Positions 1-5,751 of a DNA stretch of 9,031 bases are shown here, piece by piece. Numbering within the stretch: position 1 is the first letter of the stretch; each line of letters starts with the position of its first letter. This DNA comes from an uncultured Roseovarius sp. GTDB taxonomy: Bacteria; Pseudomonadota; Alphaproteobacteria; Rhodobacterales; Rhodobacteraceae. The position numbers and the translations under genes are program-made. The stretch is taken from assembly GCA_913055965.1 (NCBI GenBank), contig CAJXKX010000058.1, positions 1 through 9,031 of the forward strand, given 5' to 3'. The notes under the pieces were generated by a model. The model saw only the letters and a list, made by a program, of their open reading frames with translations, did not search any database and had not been told where the DNA came from.

Positions 1-331
1 GCGCGCCCGCCGCAATCAGCGCCGCCGCCTCCCGCGCGCGGGCCACGCCATCCAGCAGCCGCCCCCTCACCCGCAGCCCCCGCGCATCCTCGTGCACCTC
101 GTCCCAGACGCCGATGGGCTCGCGCGGGTCGTGCTGCCACAGCATCCGCACCCGCCGCCCCTCCGCCGCCATCCGCTCGAGGCAGGCCGCATAGGCCCCG
201 CGCGCCACCACGTCGCCGCCCTGATCGGGAGCATCGAACAGGCTCGCATATCCCTCGATCCCGCCCGCATCGGTCACGCGCAGCCCCTCGGCCCCGCCCT
301 GCGCGAATTTCCGCTCCAGTTCCGTCTCCAT
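1..331 (-). CDS. GTA/HK97-family prohead protease, N-terminal part (runs off left edge)
   Basis: This is the first 110 codons of a head maturation protease of the HK97 prohead protease family (PF04586), corresponding to g4 of the Rhodobacter GTA. The family cleaves the scaffold segment from the major capsid protein during head assembly. Visible signatures are GIEGYASLFD (residues 24-33), DQGGDVV (36-42) and MLWQHDPREPIGVWDE (63-78), where His67 is the expected catalytic His. REAAALIAAGA ends at the window edge. The catalytic Ser, normally in a following LSIGY-like motif, lies outside. I chose the ATG at 331 because a GGAAGGG ribosome site stands about 8 bases before it and remembered homologues begin near METELERKFA. 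In-frame starts at 352 (ATG), 385 (ATG) and 391 (GTG, overlapping the upstream stop) are alternatives. It follows the portal and small head gene on the same strand. Confidence 0.9.
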   Translation of the reverse strand, partial: METELERKFAQGGAEGLRVTDAGGIEGYASLFDAPDQGGDVVARGAYAACLERMAAEGRRVRMLWQHDPREPIGVWDEVHEDARGLRVRGRLLDGVARAREAAALIAAGA

Positions 332-387
332 CACCTCGCCCTTCCCGTTCATCGCGGCACACCCCGCAGGCGTTTCCTTCACCATCC

Positions 388-627
388 TCACGGCAACGCC
401 GCCAGGATCGGCTGAAACGCCTGCACCAATACCGCCGCCACCACGCCATAGACCGCCAGCCACAGCCGCCGCTCCAGCCGCTCGACCGCTGCCTCCAGCC
501 GCTCCAGCCGCTCGGCGATCGCGCGTTGCTGCAACTCCGACACCCGCTCATGCGCCTCCAGCCGCAGCGCGGGCGCGCAGTCGAACGCCTCGAAGCCGTA
601 GCGCGGCGGCGGCGCGCCTTCACTCAT
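388..627 (-). CDS. GTA head formation protein (g3.5-like), coiled coil plus membrane helix
   Basis: This is a 79-residue protein between the portal and protease genes, the place occupied by g3.5 (RCAP_rcc01685 family, 'GTA head formation protein') in Rhodobacter-type GTAs. The N-terminus (1-20) is Pro/Ala/Phe-rich. Residues about 22-54 are a charged amphipathic helix with repeated RLERLEAAVERLERR heptads, a likely coiled coil. Residues about 55-75 (LWLAVYGVVAAVLVQAFQ) are hydrophobic and could be a membrane segment. I chose the ATG at 627, which overlaps the portal stop codon (ATGAGTGA), giving translational coupling; an upstream in-frame ATG at 660 would add 11 residues inside the portal gene and is less likely. 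The stop at 388-390 touches alternative starts of the protease. Assignment rests mainly on position and size plus the Y-G-F-E-A-F start resembling remembered family members; the biochemical role is not visible in the sequence. Confidence 0.8.
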   Translation of the reverse strand: MSEGAPPPRYGFEAFDCAPALRLEAHERVSELQQRAIAERLERLEAAVERLERRLWLAVYGVVAAVLVQAFQPILAALP

Positions 628-1813
628 CCTCCGCCCCGTCCGCCAGCGCGGGCAGACCAAGCAGCGCCCGCTTTTCCGCCGATGTCAGGAAATCCGCGCC
701 CGCCACGCGCGCCCATTGCGCATCGCGTTCCGCCGCCAGTGCGGGCACCCGGTCGAGATCGGGCGACAACTCCAGCGCCTCGCCGGTAAAGCCCGCAAGC
801 CACGCCGCCAGCTTCGCGCTCACCCGCGCCACCAGCGGCAGCACCGTCAGCCGGTAGAACGCCCTGTTCGCCTCCTGGTAATTGGCGAAGGTCGCATCGC
901 CGGGGATGCCCAAAAGCATCGGCGGCACACCGAAGGCGAGCGCGATCTCCCGCGCCGCCGCCTCCTTGGTCTTCTGGAATTCCATGTCCGAGGGCGAGAA
1001 CCCCATCGGTTTCCAGTCCAGCCCGCCTTCCAGCAGCATCGGGCGGCCCGCGTTGCGCGCGCCCTGATGATGCGCCTCCATCTCGGCGACCAGCCGGTCA
1101 TACTGATCCGAGCCGAGCGTTCCCTGCCCCTCGGCCCCCTTGTAGACGATCGCCCCCGAGGGCCGCGCGGCATTGTCCAGCAGCGCCTTCGACCAGCGGC
1201 TCGCGGCGTTGTGCACGTCCACCGCCTGTGCAGCGGGCTGCAGGGGCGACAGCCCGTAATGGTCGTCCTGCGGGTGAAAGCTCTTGATATGGCAGATGCA
1301 GGGCGCGCCCGCGCCAAGGGTGAACCGGTGCTTGCGCCCGCCGACGCTGTAGTCATAGGCCACCGGCCAGCCATCGGCCCCCGGCACCACGCTCATCCGG
1401 TCCGAGCGCAGCACGTGCAACTCCAGCGGCAGACCATGCCCCGCCCCCACCGCCTCCAGATAGGCGTTGCCGCTCAGCAAGAGCTGGCCATAGAGCGCCT
1501 CGAACAGTTCCGCCCGCCCCTGCGCCGGGTTGGGCGCGGCGACGAGGTCGAGCAGCGGATGCACCGCATAGCGCCGCTCGGCATCCTGCAGCACGAGCGG
1601 CAGCGCCGCCGCCGCCTCGGCGATCATCCTGACGGCGCGAAAGCCCACCGGGTTGCCCGAGAATCCGCCGCGCGTCAGGCTCACCGTATCGCGCGGGCTC
1701 CACGCCACGCGCCCCGCGCCGCCCCAGGCAATCACGCGGCCCGCCGCGCTCGCCTTCGCTTCGGGGCTCTGGGTGGCCTCCGCCCCGCCCTGCCGGAAGA
1801 AATCCAGTATCAT
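620..1813 (-). CDS. GTA portal protein, HK97 family (g3-like)
   Basis: This is a 397-residue phage portal protein of the HK97 gp3 type (PF04860), the length usual for Rhodobacterales GTA portals (g3). Portals form the ring at one head vertex through which DNA is packaged and to which the tail attaches. Visible conserved segments are EAKASAAGRVIAW (18-30), GNPVGFRAVRMIAEAAAALPL (near 53-73), HPLLDLVAAPNPAQGRAELFEAL (near 85-107) and LLLSGNAYLEAV (111-122). In the C-terminal half, GVPPMLLGIPGDATFANYQEANR matches the portal clip/wing region. The ATG at 1813 has a perfect AAGGAG ribosome site at 1820-1825 with a 6-base spacer. The gene is intact and heads the minus-strand GTA block; its 3' end overlaps the next gene by 8 bases. 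Unlike the usual GTA order, no terminase gene precedes it. Confidence 0.95.
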   Translation of the reverse strand: MILDFFRQGGAEATQSPEAKASAAGRVIAWGGAGRVAWSPRDTVSLTRGGFSGNPVGFRAVRMIAEAAAALPLVLQDAERRYAVHPLLDLVAAPNPAQGRAELFEALYGQLLLSGNAYLEAVGAGHGLPLELHVLRSDRMSVVPGADGWPVAYDYSVGGRKHRFTLGAGAPCICHIKSFHPQDDHYGLSPLQPAAQAVDVHNAASRWSKALLDNAARPSGAIVYKGAEGQGTLGSDQYDRLVAEMEAHHQGARNAGRPMLLEGGLDWKPMGFSPSDMEFQKTKEAAAREIALAFGVPPMLLGIPGDATFANYQEANRAFYRLTVLPLVARVSAKLAAWLAGFTGEALELSPDLDRVPALAAERDAQWARVAGADFLTSAEKRALLGLPALADGAEDE

Positions 1814-1862
1814 CGCTCGCTCCTTGACCTCGGCGCTCGGAGGGCATCAGACGGCCAAAGGA

Positions 1863-1876
1863 TTAACGGAGCTTAA
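1863..1876. promoter_or_regulatory. TTAA-N6-TTAA element, possible CtrA-like site upstream of portal
   Basis: Two TTAA tetramers separated by six bases stand about 50 bases before the portal start, in an otherwise very GC-rich gap. The known CtrA recognition sequence is TTAA-N7-TTAA, and CtrA controls GTA expression in Rhodobacter. The spacing here is one base short, so the match is imperfect. It could be a variant site, a site for another factor, or chance. Confidence 0.25.
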
Positions 1877-2017
1877 GCGGTGCGTGCGCCGCGCGCGTCC
1901 AGGCGCGCCGCGCCATATCCGGGCGGGTCTGCCGCCGCCGCGCGGAGCGGGGCGTGTCGGTTTTCGCAATGGATCGCGGCCCGCGCCGGGCGTGCCACCG
2001 CTCGCGGCCCCGCTCCG

Positions 2018-2035
2018 GCGCCCCGGGCGGGGCGC
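2018..2035 (-). terminator. GC hairpin just after the DUF3833 stop codon
   Basis: GCGCCCCG and CGGGGCGC form an 8-bp inverted repeat around a GG centre (effective stem 7 bp, loop 4). It begins 4 bases after the stop codon of the DUF3833 gene on the minus strand. No T-run follows, so it is not a canonical intrinsic terminator. It may pause polymerase or protect the 3' end of the mRNA. Confidence 0.35.
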
Positions 2036-2039
2036 GCCG

Positions 2040-2567
2040 CTAGCCGCGCTTCTCGAACCAGATGATGACCTCGCCGATTTCGACGCCCAGCTTGTCCATG
2101 TAGGCACGGTTGAGCACGCGATTCTCGCTCACCTGCCACATCCAGTCGTCGAAACTCACCCGCAGCGTGCCATCGGGCACCGGCAGGTCGATGGTATAGG
2201 TCCAGTTGAAGGCGTCGCCGCGTTCTTCGCCCCCGGCCCGCCCGATCACGCCCGGCGCGCTGCCCTCCCAGGTTTCCGGGCCGGTCTTGGTCAGGGTCCA
2301 GACCCGGCGCTCGGTGCTGGCATCCTCGTAGAGAAAATCCTCGGTCAGGGTCAGCGTCTCGCCGTCCCAGTCACCCGCGACCTGCACCTCGAAGCGCCGC
2401 CGCACCGTGCCGAACCGGTCCTGGAACTGGCCATAGCCCACCACGTGCCCGTCAAAGAACTCTTCCAGCTCGAAATCCCGCGCGCTCAGCTTTTCATCCG
2501 CCAGGTCGGGCCGCCCGGCGCAGGCGCTCAGGACCATCAGCGACAGGATCAGGACAACGATACGCAT
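2040..2567 (-). CDS. DUF3833-type lipoprotein
   Basis: This is a 175-residue predicted lipoprotein. Residues 1-15 are a signal peptide (MRIVVLILSLMVLSA) ending in the lipobox L-S-A-C, so Cys16 should be lipid-modified and the protein anchored on the periplasmic side of a membrane. The mature part has the pattern LSARDFELEEFFDGHVVGYGQFQDRFGTVRRRF, then alternating strands with many Trp and Thr (EVQVAGDWDGETLTLTEDF, RVWTLTKTG, FNWTYTIDLPV, RVSFDDWMWQ), consistent with a small beta-barrel. I recognise this as the DUF3833 family, which has no established function. It follows the dehydrogenase gene on the same strand with a 79-base gap that contains two hairpins. The only G-rich ribosome-site candidate lies in the second hairpin, 7-8 bases before the ATG. 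It is followed by the GTA portal gene after 226 bases. Confidence 0.85.
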   Translation of the reverse strand: MRIVVLILSLMVLSACAGRPDLADEKLSARDFELEEFFDGHVVGYGQFQDRFGTVRRRFEVQVAGDWDGETLTLTEDFLYEDASTERRVWTLTKTGPETWEGSAPGVIGRAGGEERGDAFNWTYTIDLPVPDGTLRVSFDDWMWQVSENRVLNRAYMDKLGVEIGEVIIWFEKRG

Positions 2568-2568
2568 G

Positions 2569-2605
2569 AAAAGGCCCCCGGGGTGATTAGCTGCCCCCGG
2601 GGACC
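2569..2605 (-). terminator. Hairpin with U4 tail directly before the DUF3833 start codon (terminator or attenuator)
   Basis: On the minus strand the sequence GGTCCCCGGGG, an 11-base loop, CCCCGGGGGCC and then TTTT reads as an intrinsic terminator: an 11-bp stem with one G-U pair. It ends one base short of the ATG at 2567. The two arms each contain CCCCGGGG, so the element is also a direct repeat 19 bases apart. The 3' arm holds the only G-rich stretch that could serve as the ribosome site of the downstream gene. The element may terminate transcripts of the dehydrogenase gene or control entry into the lipoprotein gene. Confidence 0.5.
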
Positions 2606-2621
2606 TATCGTGAAACGGCCG

Positions 2622-2635
2622 CGCGGCAAGCCGCG
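2622..2635 (-). terminator. Short GC hairpin after the dehydrogenase stop codon
   Basis: CGCGGC and GCCGCG form a perfect 6-bp stem around TT (or 5 bp with a 4-base loop), starting 12 bases after the dehydrogenase stop codon on the minus strand. A weak T-run (GTTTC) follows a few bases later. On its own it is a poor terminator. With the larger hairpin at 2569-2605 it forms a tandem pair in the 79-base intergenic gap. Confidence 0.3.
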
Positions 2636-2646
2636 GGTACCCCGCC

Positions 2647-3426
2647 TCAGAGCGTCGCGTTCACCGCGCCGCCGTCGAGCAGGATGTTCTGGCCCACGAT
2701 GAAGCCCGCGTGCCGGCTGCACAGGAAGGCGCAGGCCGCGCCGAATTCCTCGGGCGTGCCATAGCGGCCCGCCGGGATGGTGGCGCAGCGCTGTGCCTTG
2801 GCCTCGTCCATCGAGATCCCCTCCCGCTGCGACACGCCGGTATCGAGCGCCACGGCGCGGTCGGTGGCATGGATGCCCGGCAACAGGTTGTTGATCGTCA
2901 CGCCCTTGCCCGCCACCTGCCGCGAGGTGCCCGCGACATAGCCCGTAAGCCCCGCGCGCGCCGAATTGGACAGGCCCAGGATGGCGATCGGAGACTTGAC
3001 CGATTGCGAGGTGATATTGACCACCCGGCCCCAGCCTCGCTCCATCATGCCCGGCACTAGCGCCTTGATCAGCGCGATGGGGGCCAGCATGTTGGCATCG
3101 AGCGCCTTGATGAAATCCTCGCGGTCCCAGTCGGTCCACATGCCCGGCGGCGGGCCGCCCGCGTTGTTGACCAGGATGTCCACCGCGCCCGCCTCGGCCA
3201 GAACCGCGGCGCGGCCCTCCTCGGTGGTGATATCGGCGGCGACCGTCGAGACCGTCACGCCGAATTCGTCACGAATCGCCCGCGCCGACGCCTCGAGCGC
3301 CTCGGCCCCGCGCGCGTTCATCACGAGGTCCACGCCCGCTTCGGCCAACGCCCGCGCACAGCCCAGCCCCAGCCCCTTCGACGCGGCGCAAACCAGCGCA
3401 CGCTTGCCACGAATTCCCAGATCCAT
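2647..3426 (-). CDS. Atypical short-chain dehydrogenase/reductase (3-oxoacyl-ACP reductase-like), catalytic Tyr/Lys replaced
   Basis: This is a 259-residue protein of the short-chain dehydrogenase (SDR) superfamily with the usual Rossmann-fold order. The nucleotide-binding loop is AASKGLGLG (14-22) instead of TGxxxGIG, NNAG is at 87-90, Asn112 is kept, and NITS ends in Ser140. At the positions expected for YxxxK, 13 and 17 residues after Ser140, are Ser153 and Arg157 (LSNSARAG). The C-terminal PG (183-184) and the FIVGQNILLDGG segment (242-253) are normal. This matches an SDR subgroup resembling beta-ketoacyl-ACP reductases but lacking a perfect cofactor motif and catalytic tetrad, so reductase activity cannot be assumed. 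I chose the ATG at 3426 because AAGGGGA precedes it at good spacing and the Rossmann fold begins directly after it; the frame stays open 50 codons further upstream. It lies in tandem with the lipoprotein gene and is divergent from the Hint gene. Confidence 0.92.
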   Translation of the reverse strand: MDLGIRGKRALVCAASKGLGLGCARALAEAGVDLVMNARGAEALEASARAIRDEFGVTVSTVAADITTEEGRAAVLAEAGAVDILVNNAGGPPPGMWTDWDREDFIKALDANMLAPIALIKALVPGMMERGWGRVVNITSQSVKSPIAILGLSNSARAGLTGYVAGTSRQVAGKGVTINNLLPGIHATDRAVALDTGVSQREGISMDEAKAQRCATIPAGRYGTPEEFGAACAFLCSRHAGFIVGQNILLDGGAVNATL

Positions 3427-3643
3427 CGCAGTCCCCTTTGCTTGTTTCCCGTGACTTAACACCGCAGGGCGCAGGATGGCCAGCGCGCCATGCGCAGGTG
3501 CCCGGCGTCCGGTGCCGGGATTTCTTGCCGGAATCGGCCAGATGGTGCCACAATCGCAGCCTAGCCTCCGGGCCATCCATCATGATATTCATCTCCAGCC
3601 GCGGAAATATCCCGCCCCGCCAGCCCGCCGCACACAGGACCCG
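3427..3643. promoter_or_regulatory. Divergent intergenic region between dehydrogenase and Hint genes
   Basis: These 217 bases separate two divergent starts and should hold both promoters. Towards the Hint gene, TTGCCG (3525-3530) and CACAAT (3549-3554), 18 bases apart, are a weak promoter-like pair. Close to the Hint start there is an AT-rich patch with GATATT (3584-3589) and AATATC (3606-3611), a 6-bp inverted repeat with a 16-base spacer, a possible operator. For the dehydrogenase only the ribosome site (AAGGGGA) is clear. No small gene was recognised. Confidence 0.4.
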
Positions 3644-4645
3644 ATGACCAGCCCCGCCCAACGCCCCGCGCAGATCGTCAACGTTTTCGAGGCCAGCGAA
3701 TTGCGCGTGGTCAGCGGGGCCAATCTCGGCGACGCGCTGTCCTTCGCCGCCGAACTCGACCTCGACGACATCTACGAGCTTGGGCCGCGCGCCCGCGCGC
3801 GTCGCCTCGGGCTGGTGATGGAGGGCGCGGGCCCGTTCCGCGTGGGCGACGGCTCCGAGATCGGCACGCCCGGCGCGCCGCTGCATCTCGATTCCTGCCT
3901 CACGCTGATGCCCGCCACCGGCAGCGTGGTCGAGGTGCTGATCTTCGTCGAGACCGACGAGGGCGGGCGCGTGTCGAATGTCTATGCCATGCCGCTGGCG
4001 CATATCGCCCCGCGCACCGGCTATGCCCTCGTGCGTGTCGAGCGTGACGCCGCGCGGCAGCGATTCGCGCAGGCGGCCTGCGTCTCGTTCACCCGCGGCA
4101 CGCGGATCACCATGGCCACCGGCGTGCAGAAACCGGTCGAAACGCTGCAACCCGGCGATATGGTGCTGACCCGCGACGACGGCCCGCAGCCGCTGCGCTG
4201 GATCGGCCAGACCACGCTGCGCGCGATCGGCGAATTCGCCCCCGTGCGGATCCGCGCGGGCGCGCTCAACAACGAGGGCGACCTGCTGGTCAGCCCCGAT
4301 CACCGTCTGTTCATCTACCAGCGCGACGACGCGGTGGGCGCCGGGCGGCGCGAGGTGCTGGTGCGCGCGCGCCATCTCGTCAACGGCGACAGCGTGCGCG
4401 TCGAGACGGGCGGCCATGTCGATTACGTGCAACTGCTGTTCGACCGCCACCAGATCATCTTTGCCGAAGGCATCGCCGCCGAGACGCTGCTGCTCGACCC
4501 GCGCACCCGCTCGGCGCTCCCGGCCGAGTTGCTGCCCGACAGCGCCGGCCACGGCTCGCCCGCCCACCTGCAATTCGAGATCGGCCGCGCCCTGCTCGAC
4601 CACCCCGACGCCGCCGACCTCCTGCGCCGCGCCTCGCTGCGCTGA
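3644..4645 (+). CDS. Hint (Hedgehog/intein) domain-containing protein
   Basis: This is a 333-residue protein with a C-terminal-half Hint domain (Hint_2 type, PF13403). The N-terminal part (about 1-140) is a beta-rich region of unknown role with no signal peptide or membrane helix. The Hint core starts at Cys146 (ACVSFTRGTRI), the position of the intein/Hedgehog nucleophile. It continues with KPVETLQPGDMVLTRDDGPQPLRWIG (163-188), the typical block, then LVSPDHRLFI (215-224) with His220 of the B-block and LFDRHQIIFAEG (265-276). The C-terminal HN/C-extein end of a splicing intein is not seen, so self-cleavage rather than splicing would be expected, if it is active. Such proteins are common in Rhodobacterales and mostly uncharacterised. 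The ATG at 3644 has AGGA (3637-3640) 3 bases before it; an upstream in-frame ATG at 3476 would add 56 Pro/Arg-rich residues without family resemblance. It converges on the hydroxylase gene 18 bases away. Confidence 0.88.
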   Translation: MTSPAQRPAQIVNVFEASELRVVSGANLGDALSFAAELDLDDIYELGPRARARRLGLVMEGAGPFRVGDGSEIGTPGAPLHLDSCLTLMPATGSVVEVLIFVETDEGGRVSNVYAMPLAHIAPRTGYALVRVERDAARQRFAQAACVSFTRGTRITMATGVQKPVETLQPGDMVLTRDDGPQPLRWIGQTTLRAIGEFAPVRIRAGALNNEGDLLVSPDHRLFIYQRDDAVGAGRREVLVRARHLVNGDSVRVETGGHVDYVQLLFDRHQIIFAEGIAAETLLLDPRTRSALPAELLPDSAGHGSPAHLQFEIGRALLDHPDAADLLRRASLR

Positions 4646-4663
4646 GGGCACGCCCCGGCCCGG

Positions 4664-5644
4664 CTACCCCGAGGAGAAGCGCTTGCGGCGTTCCCTTATC
4701 CGCGCGTCCGCCTGCGGCGTGCCATCGTGGAACGACCCGAACAGCTTGTCCCAAGGGATCTCTAGCGAGCCGTAATTGCATTCGAAATACCGGTGATGCA
4801 TCTGGTGATGGAAGGTTCCGAGCCGGAGCCGGTTCTGATCCCGGACGAGCAGCCCCTCGAAACCGGTATGCGTGGTGACGGCTGTCAGCGCGTAATACTG
4901 CAAGTGATAGAGAATATGCACCGGATGCGCCGCGACCACCCAATGGATCAGTACCGATCCAAGGAAGATCACGTGTTCCACCGGATGCATGGACATGCCG
5001 GACCACGGCCCCACATTGATGTTCCGGTGGTGCAGCGCATGGACATGCCGATATAGGATCGGTACATGCAGAAGCCGGTGAATCCAGTAGAAATAAAAGC
5101 TCTCCCACACCGGGATCAGCCCGAACAGCGCCACGAACCAGACCGGATGCGCCGCCCATGTCAGCATCGGTGCATAGCCATTGGCCAACGCCCAGAACAT
5201 CAGCACCTCGTATCCCGTCCAGACCGTCACGCCGCTGGCAAGCGTCCAGAACATGTTGTCCCTGATCTGCCCGCCCAGCGTGAATTGACGCCCGTTCTTC
5301 ATCAGCGGGCGCGCATCGTATTTCAGGCGCTGCCCCTGCTTCGTGAAGGTGTAGAAATAGAGATGCAGCCCGCCCGCGACCGCGCAGATGAGCACAAGAT
5401 TGCGGACATACATCTCGGCGATCCAGCCGAACGCGAATGTTCTGGATTCCTCCAGCGGCGGCTGGAACCAGTGGAATGACGCGACCGCGATTCCGACCAG
5501 GATCAGCCGTTCGCTGATCAGGAACCAGGAGTTCCAGACCCAGGCCAGCATCGCCATCGGGCGCGGCGGCCACCTGAAGAAGGGCGAGACCTCGAGCGGA
5601 ACCGGCGGGACGTGGTTCCAACCCTTGAGGCGCGCATCGTCCAT
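4664..5644 (-). CDS. Sterol desaturase / fatty acid hydroxylase family membrane protein
   Basis: This is a 326-residue integral membrane di-iron enzyme of the fatty acid hydroxylase superfamily (PF04116), which hydroxylates or desaturates lipid-like substrates using O2. The His clusters are complete: HRLLH (189-193), HALHH (202-206), HPVEH (220-224) and HHQMHH (279-284), with additional His between them. Hydrophobic segments lie near 31-58, 82-100, 131-152, 164-188 and 225-248. PWDKLFGSFHDGT (298-309) is the typical C-terminal family motif after the last His box. The actual substrate cannot be read from the sequence. I prefer the ATG at 5644 because GGGAG lies 6 bases upstream; the ATG at 5650 would sit directly against it and add only Met-Thr. 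The gene is divergent from a LysR regulator, its likely controller. Its 3' end nearly meets the Hint gene. Confidence 0.92.
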   Translation of the reverse strand: MDDARLKGWNHVPPVPLEVSPFFRWPPRPMAMLAWVWNSWFLISERLILVGIAVASFHWFQPPLEESRTFAFGWIAEMYVRNLVLICAVAGGLHLYFYTFTKQGQRLKYDARPLMKNGRQFTLGGQIRDNMFWTLASGVTVWTGYEVLMFWALANGYAPMLTWAAHPVWFVALFGLIPVWESFYFYWIHRLLHVPILYRHVHALHHRNINVGPWSGMSMHPVEHVIFLGSVLIHWVVAAHPVHILYHLQYYALTAVTTHTGFEGLLVRDQNRLRLGTFHHQMHHRYFECNYGSLEIPWDKLFGSFHDGTPQADARIRERRKRFSSG

Positions 5645-5682
5645 CGTCATCTCCCTCGATCCGGGTGCATTGCGGGATGAGT

Positions 5683-5711
5683 TTGACAGACGGGGTTTCC
5701 CGTGAAAAACA
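5683..5711 (+). promoter_or_regulatory. Possible lysR promoter (TTGACA with weak -10)
   Basis: A perfect TTGACA stands at 5683-5688 on the plus strand, in the short spacer before the LysR gene. At 17 bases the -10 position is AAAACA, a poor match to TATAAT. The palindrome ACGGGGTTTCCCGT lies wholly between the two, so a bound regulator would block this promoter, as in LysR self-repression. The -35 box could also be fortuitous. Confidence 0.35.
5690..5703. promoter_or_regulatory. Palindrome in the hydroxylase/lysR spacer, candidate LysR-type operator
   Basis: ACGGG-GTTT-CCCGT is a perfect 5-bp inverted repeat in the 107-base divergent spacer. LysR-type regulators commonly bind interrupted palindromes between their own gene and a divergent target, often containing T-N11-A; here the outermost bases are A and T, so the match to that core is not exact. 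A second short repeat, GGTA-AC-TACC (5722-5731), lies downstream and could be an accessory site. Confidence 0.4.
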
Positions 5712-5751
5712 GAATTAAGAGGGTAACTACCTCGGATTTTCAGGGTTAACG

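Larger units (their letters stand above)
1814..2039. other. Non-coding gap upstream of GTA portal
   Basis: These 226 GC-rich bases lie between the DUF3833 gene and the portal gene, where a terminase gene would be expected. The only reading frames are extensions of overlapping shadows with no family signature, and I see no recognisable terminase remnant. The gap holds the portal ribosome site (1820-1825), a TTAA-N6-TTAA element (1863-1876) and a GC hairpin just after the DUF3833 stop codon. If the portal operon has its own promoter, it should lie here. Confidence 0.5.

Noticed and set aside
1..1813. An active prophage
   Set aside because: No integrase, repressor, lysis or replication genes are visible, and the proteins resemble GTA rather than phage members; the rest of the cluster lies outside the window.
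716..1876. A 386-codon plus-strand frame opposite the portal gene
   Set aside because: It is rich in Arg, His and Pro, has no recognisable motif, and lies antisense to an intact portal gene.
2573..2605. The two CCCCGGGG copies as a true direct repeat or attachment site
   Set aside because: They are better explained as the two arms of one hairpin, since each is self-complementary; no integrase or tRNA gene is nearby.
1653..2702. A 349-codon plus-strand frame across the portal/DUF3833 gap
   Set aside because: It spans two real genes in antisense and has shadow-type composition; it is not evidence for a terminase remnant.
3269..4651. A 460-codon minus-strand frame opposite the Hint gene
   Set aside because: It is the complement of the Hint gene and runs into the SDR in a wrong frame; no ribosome site or family signature.
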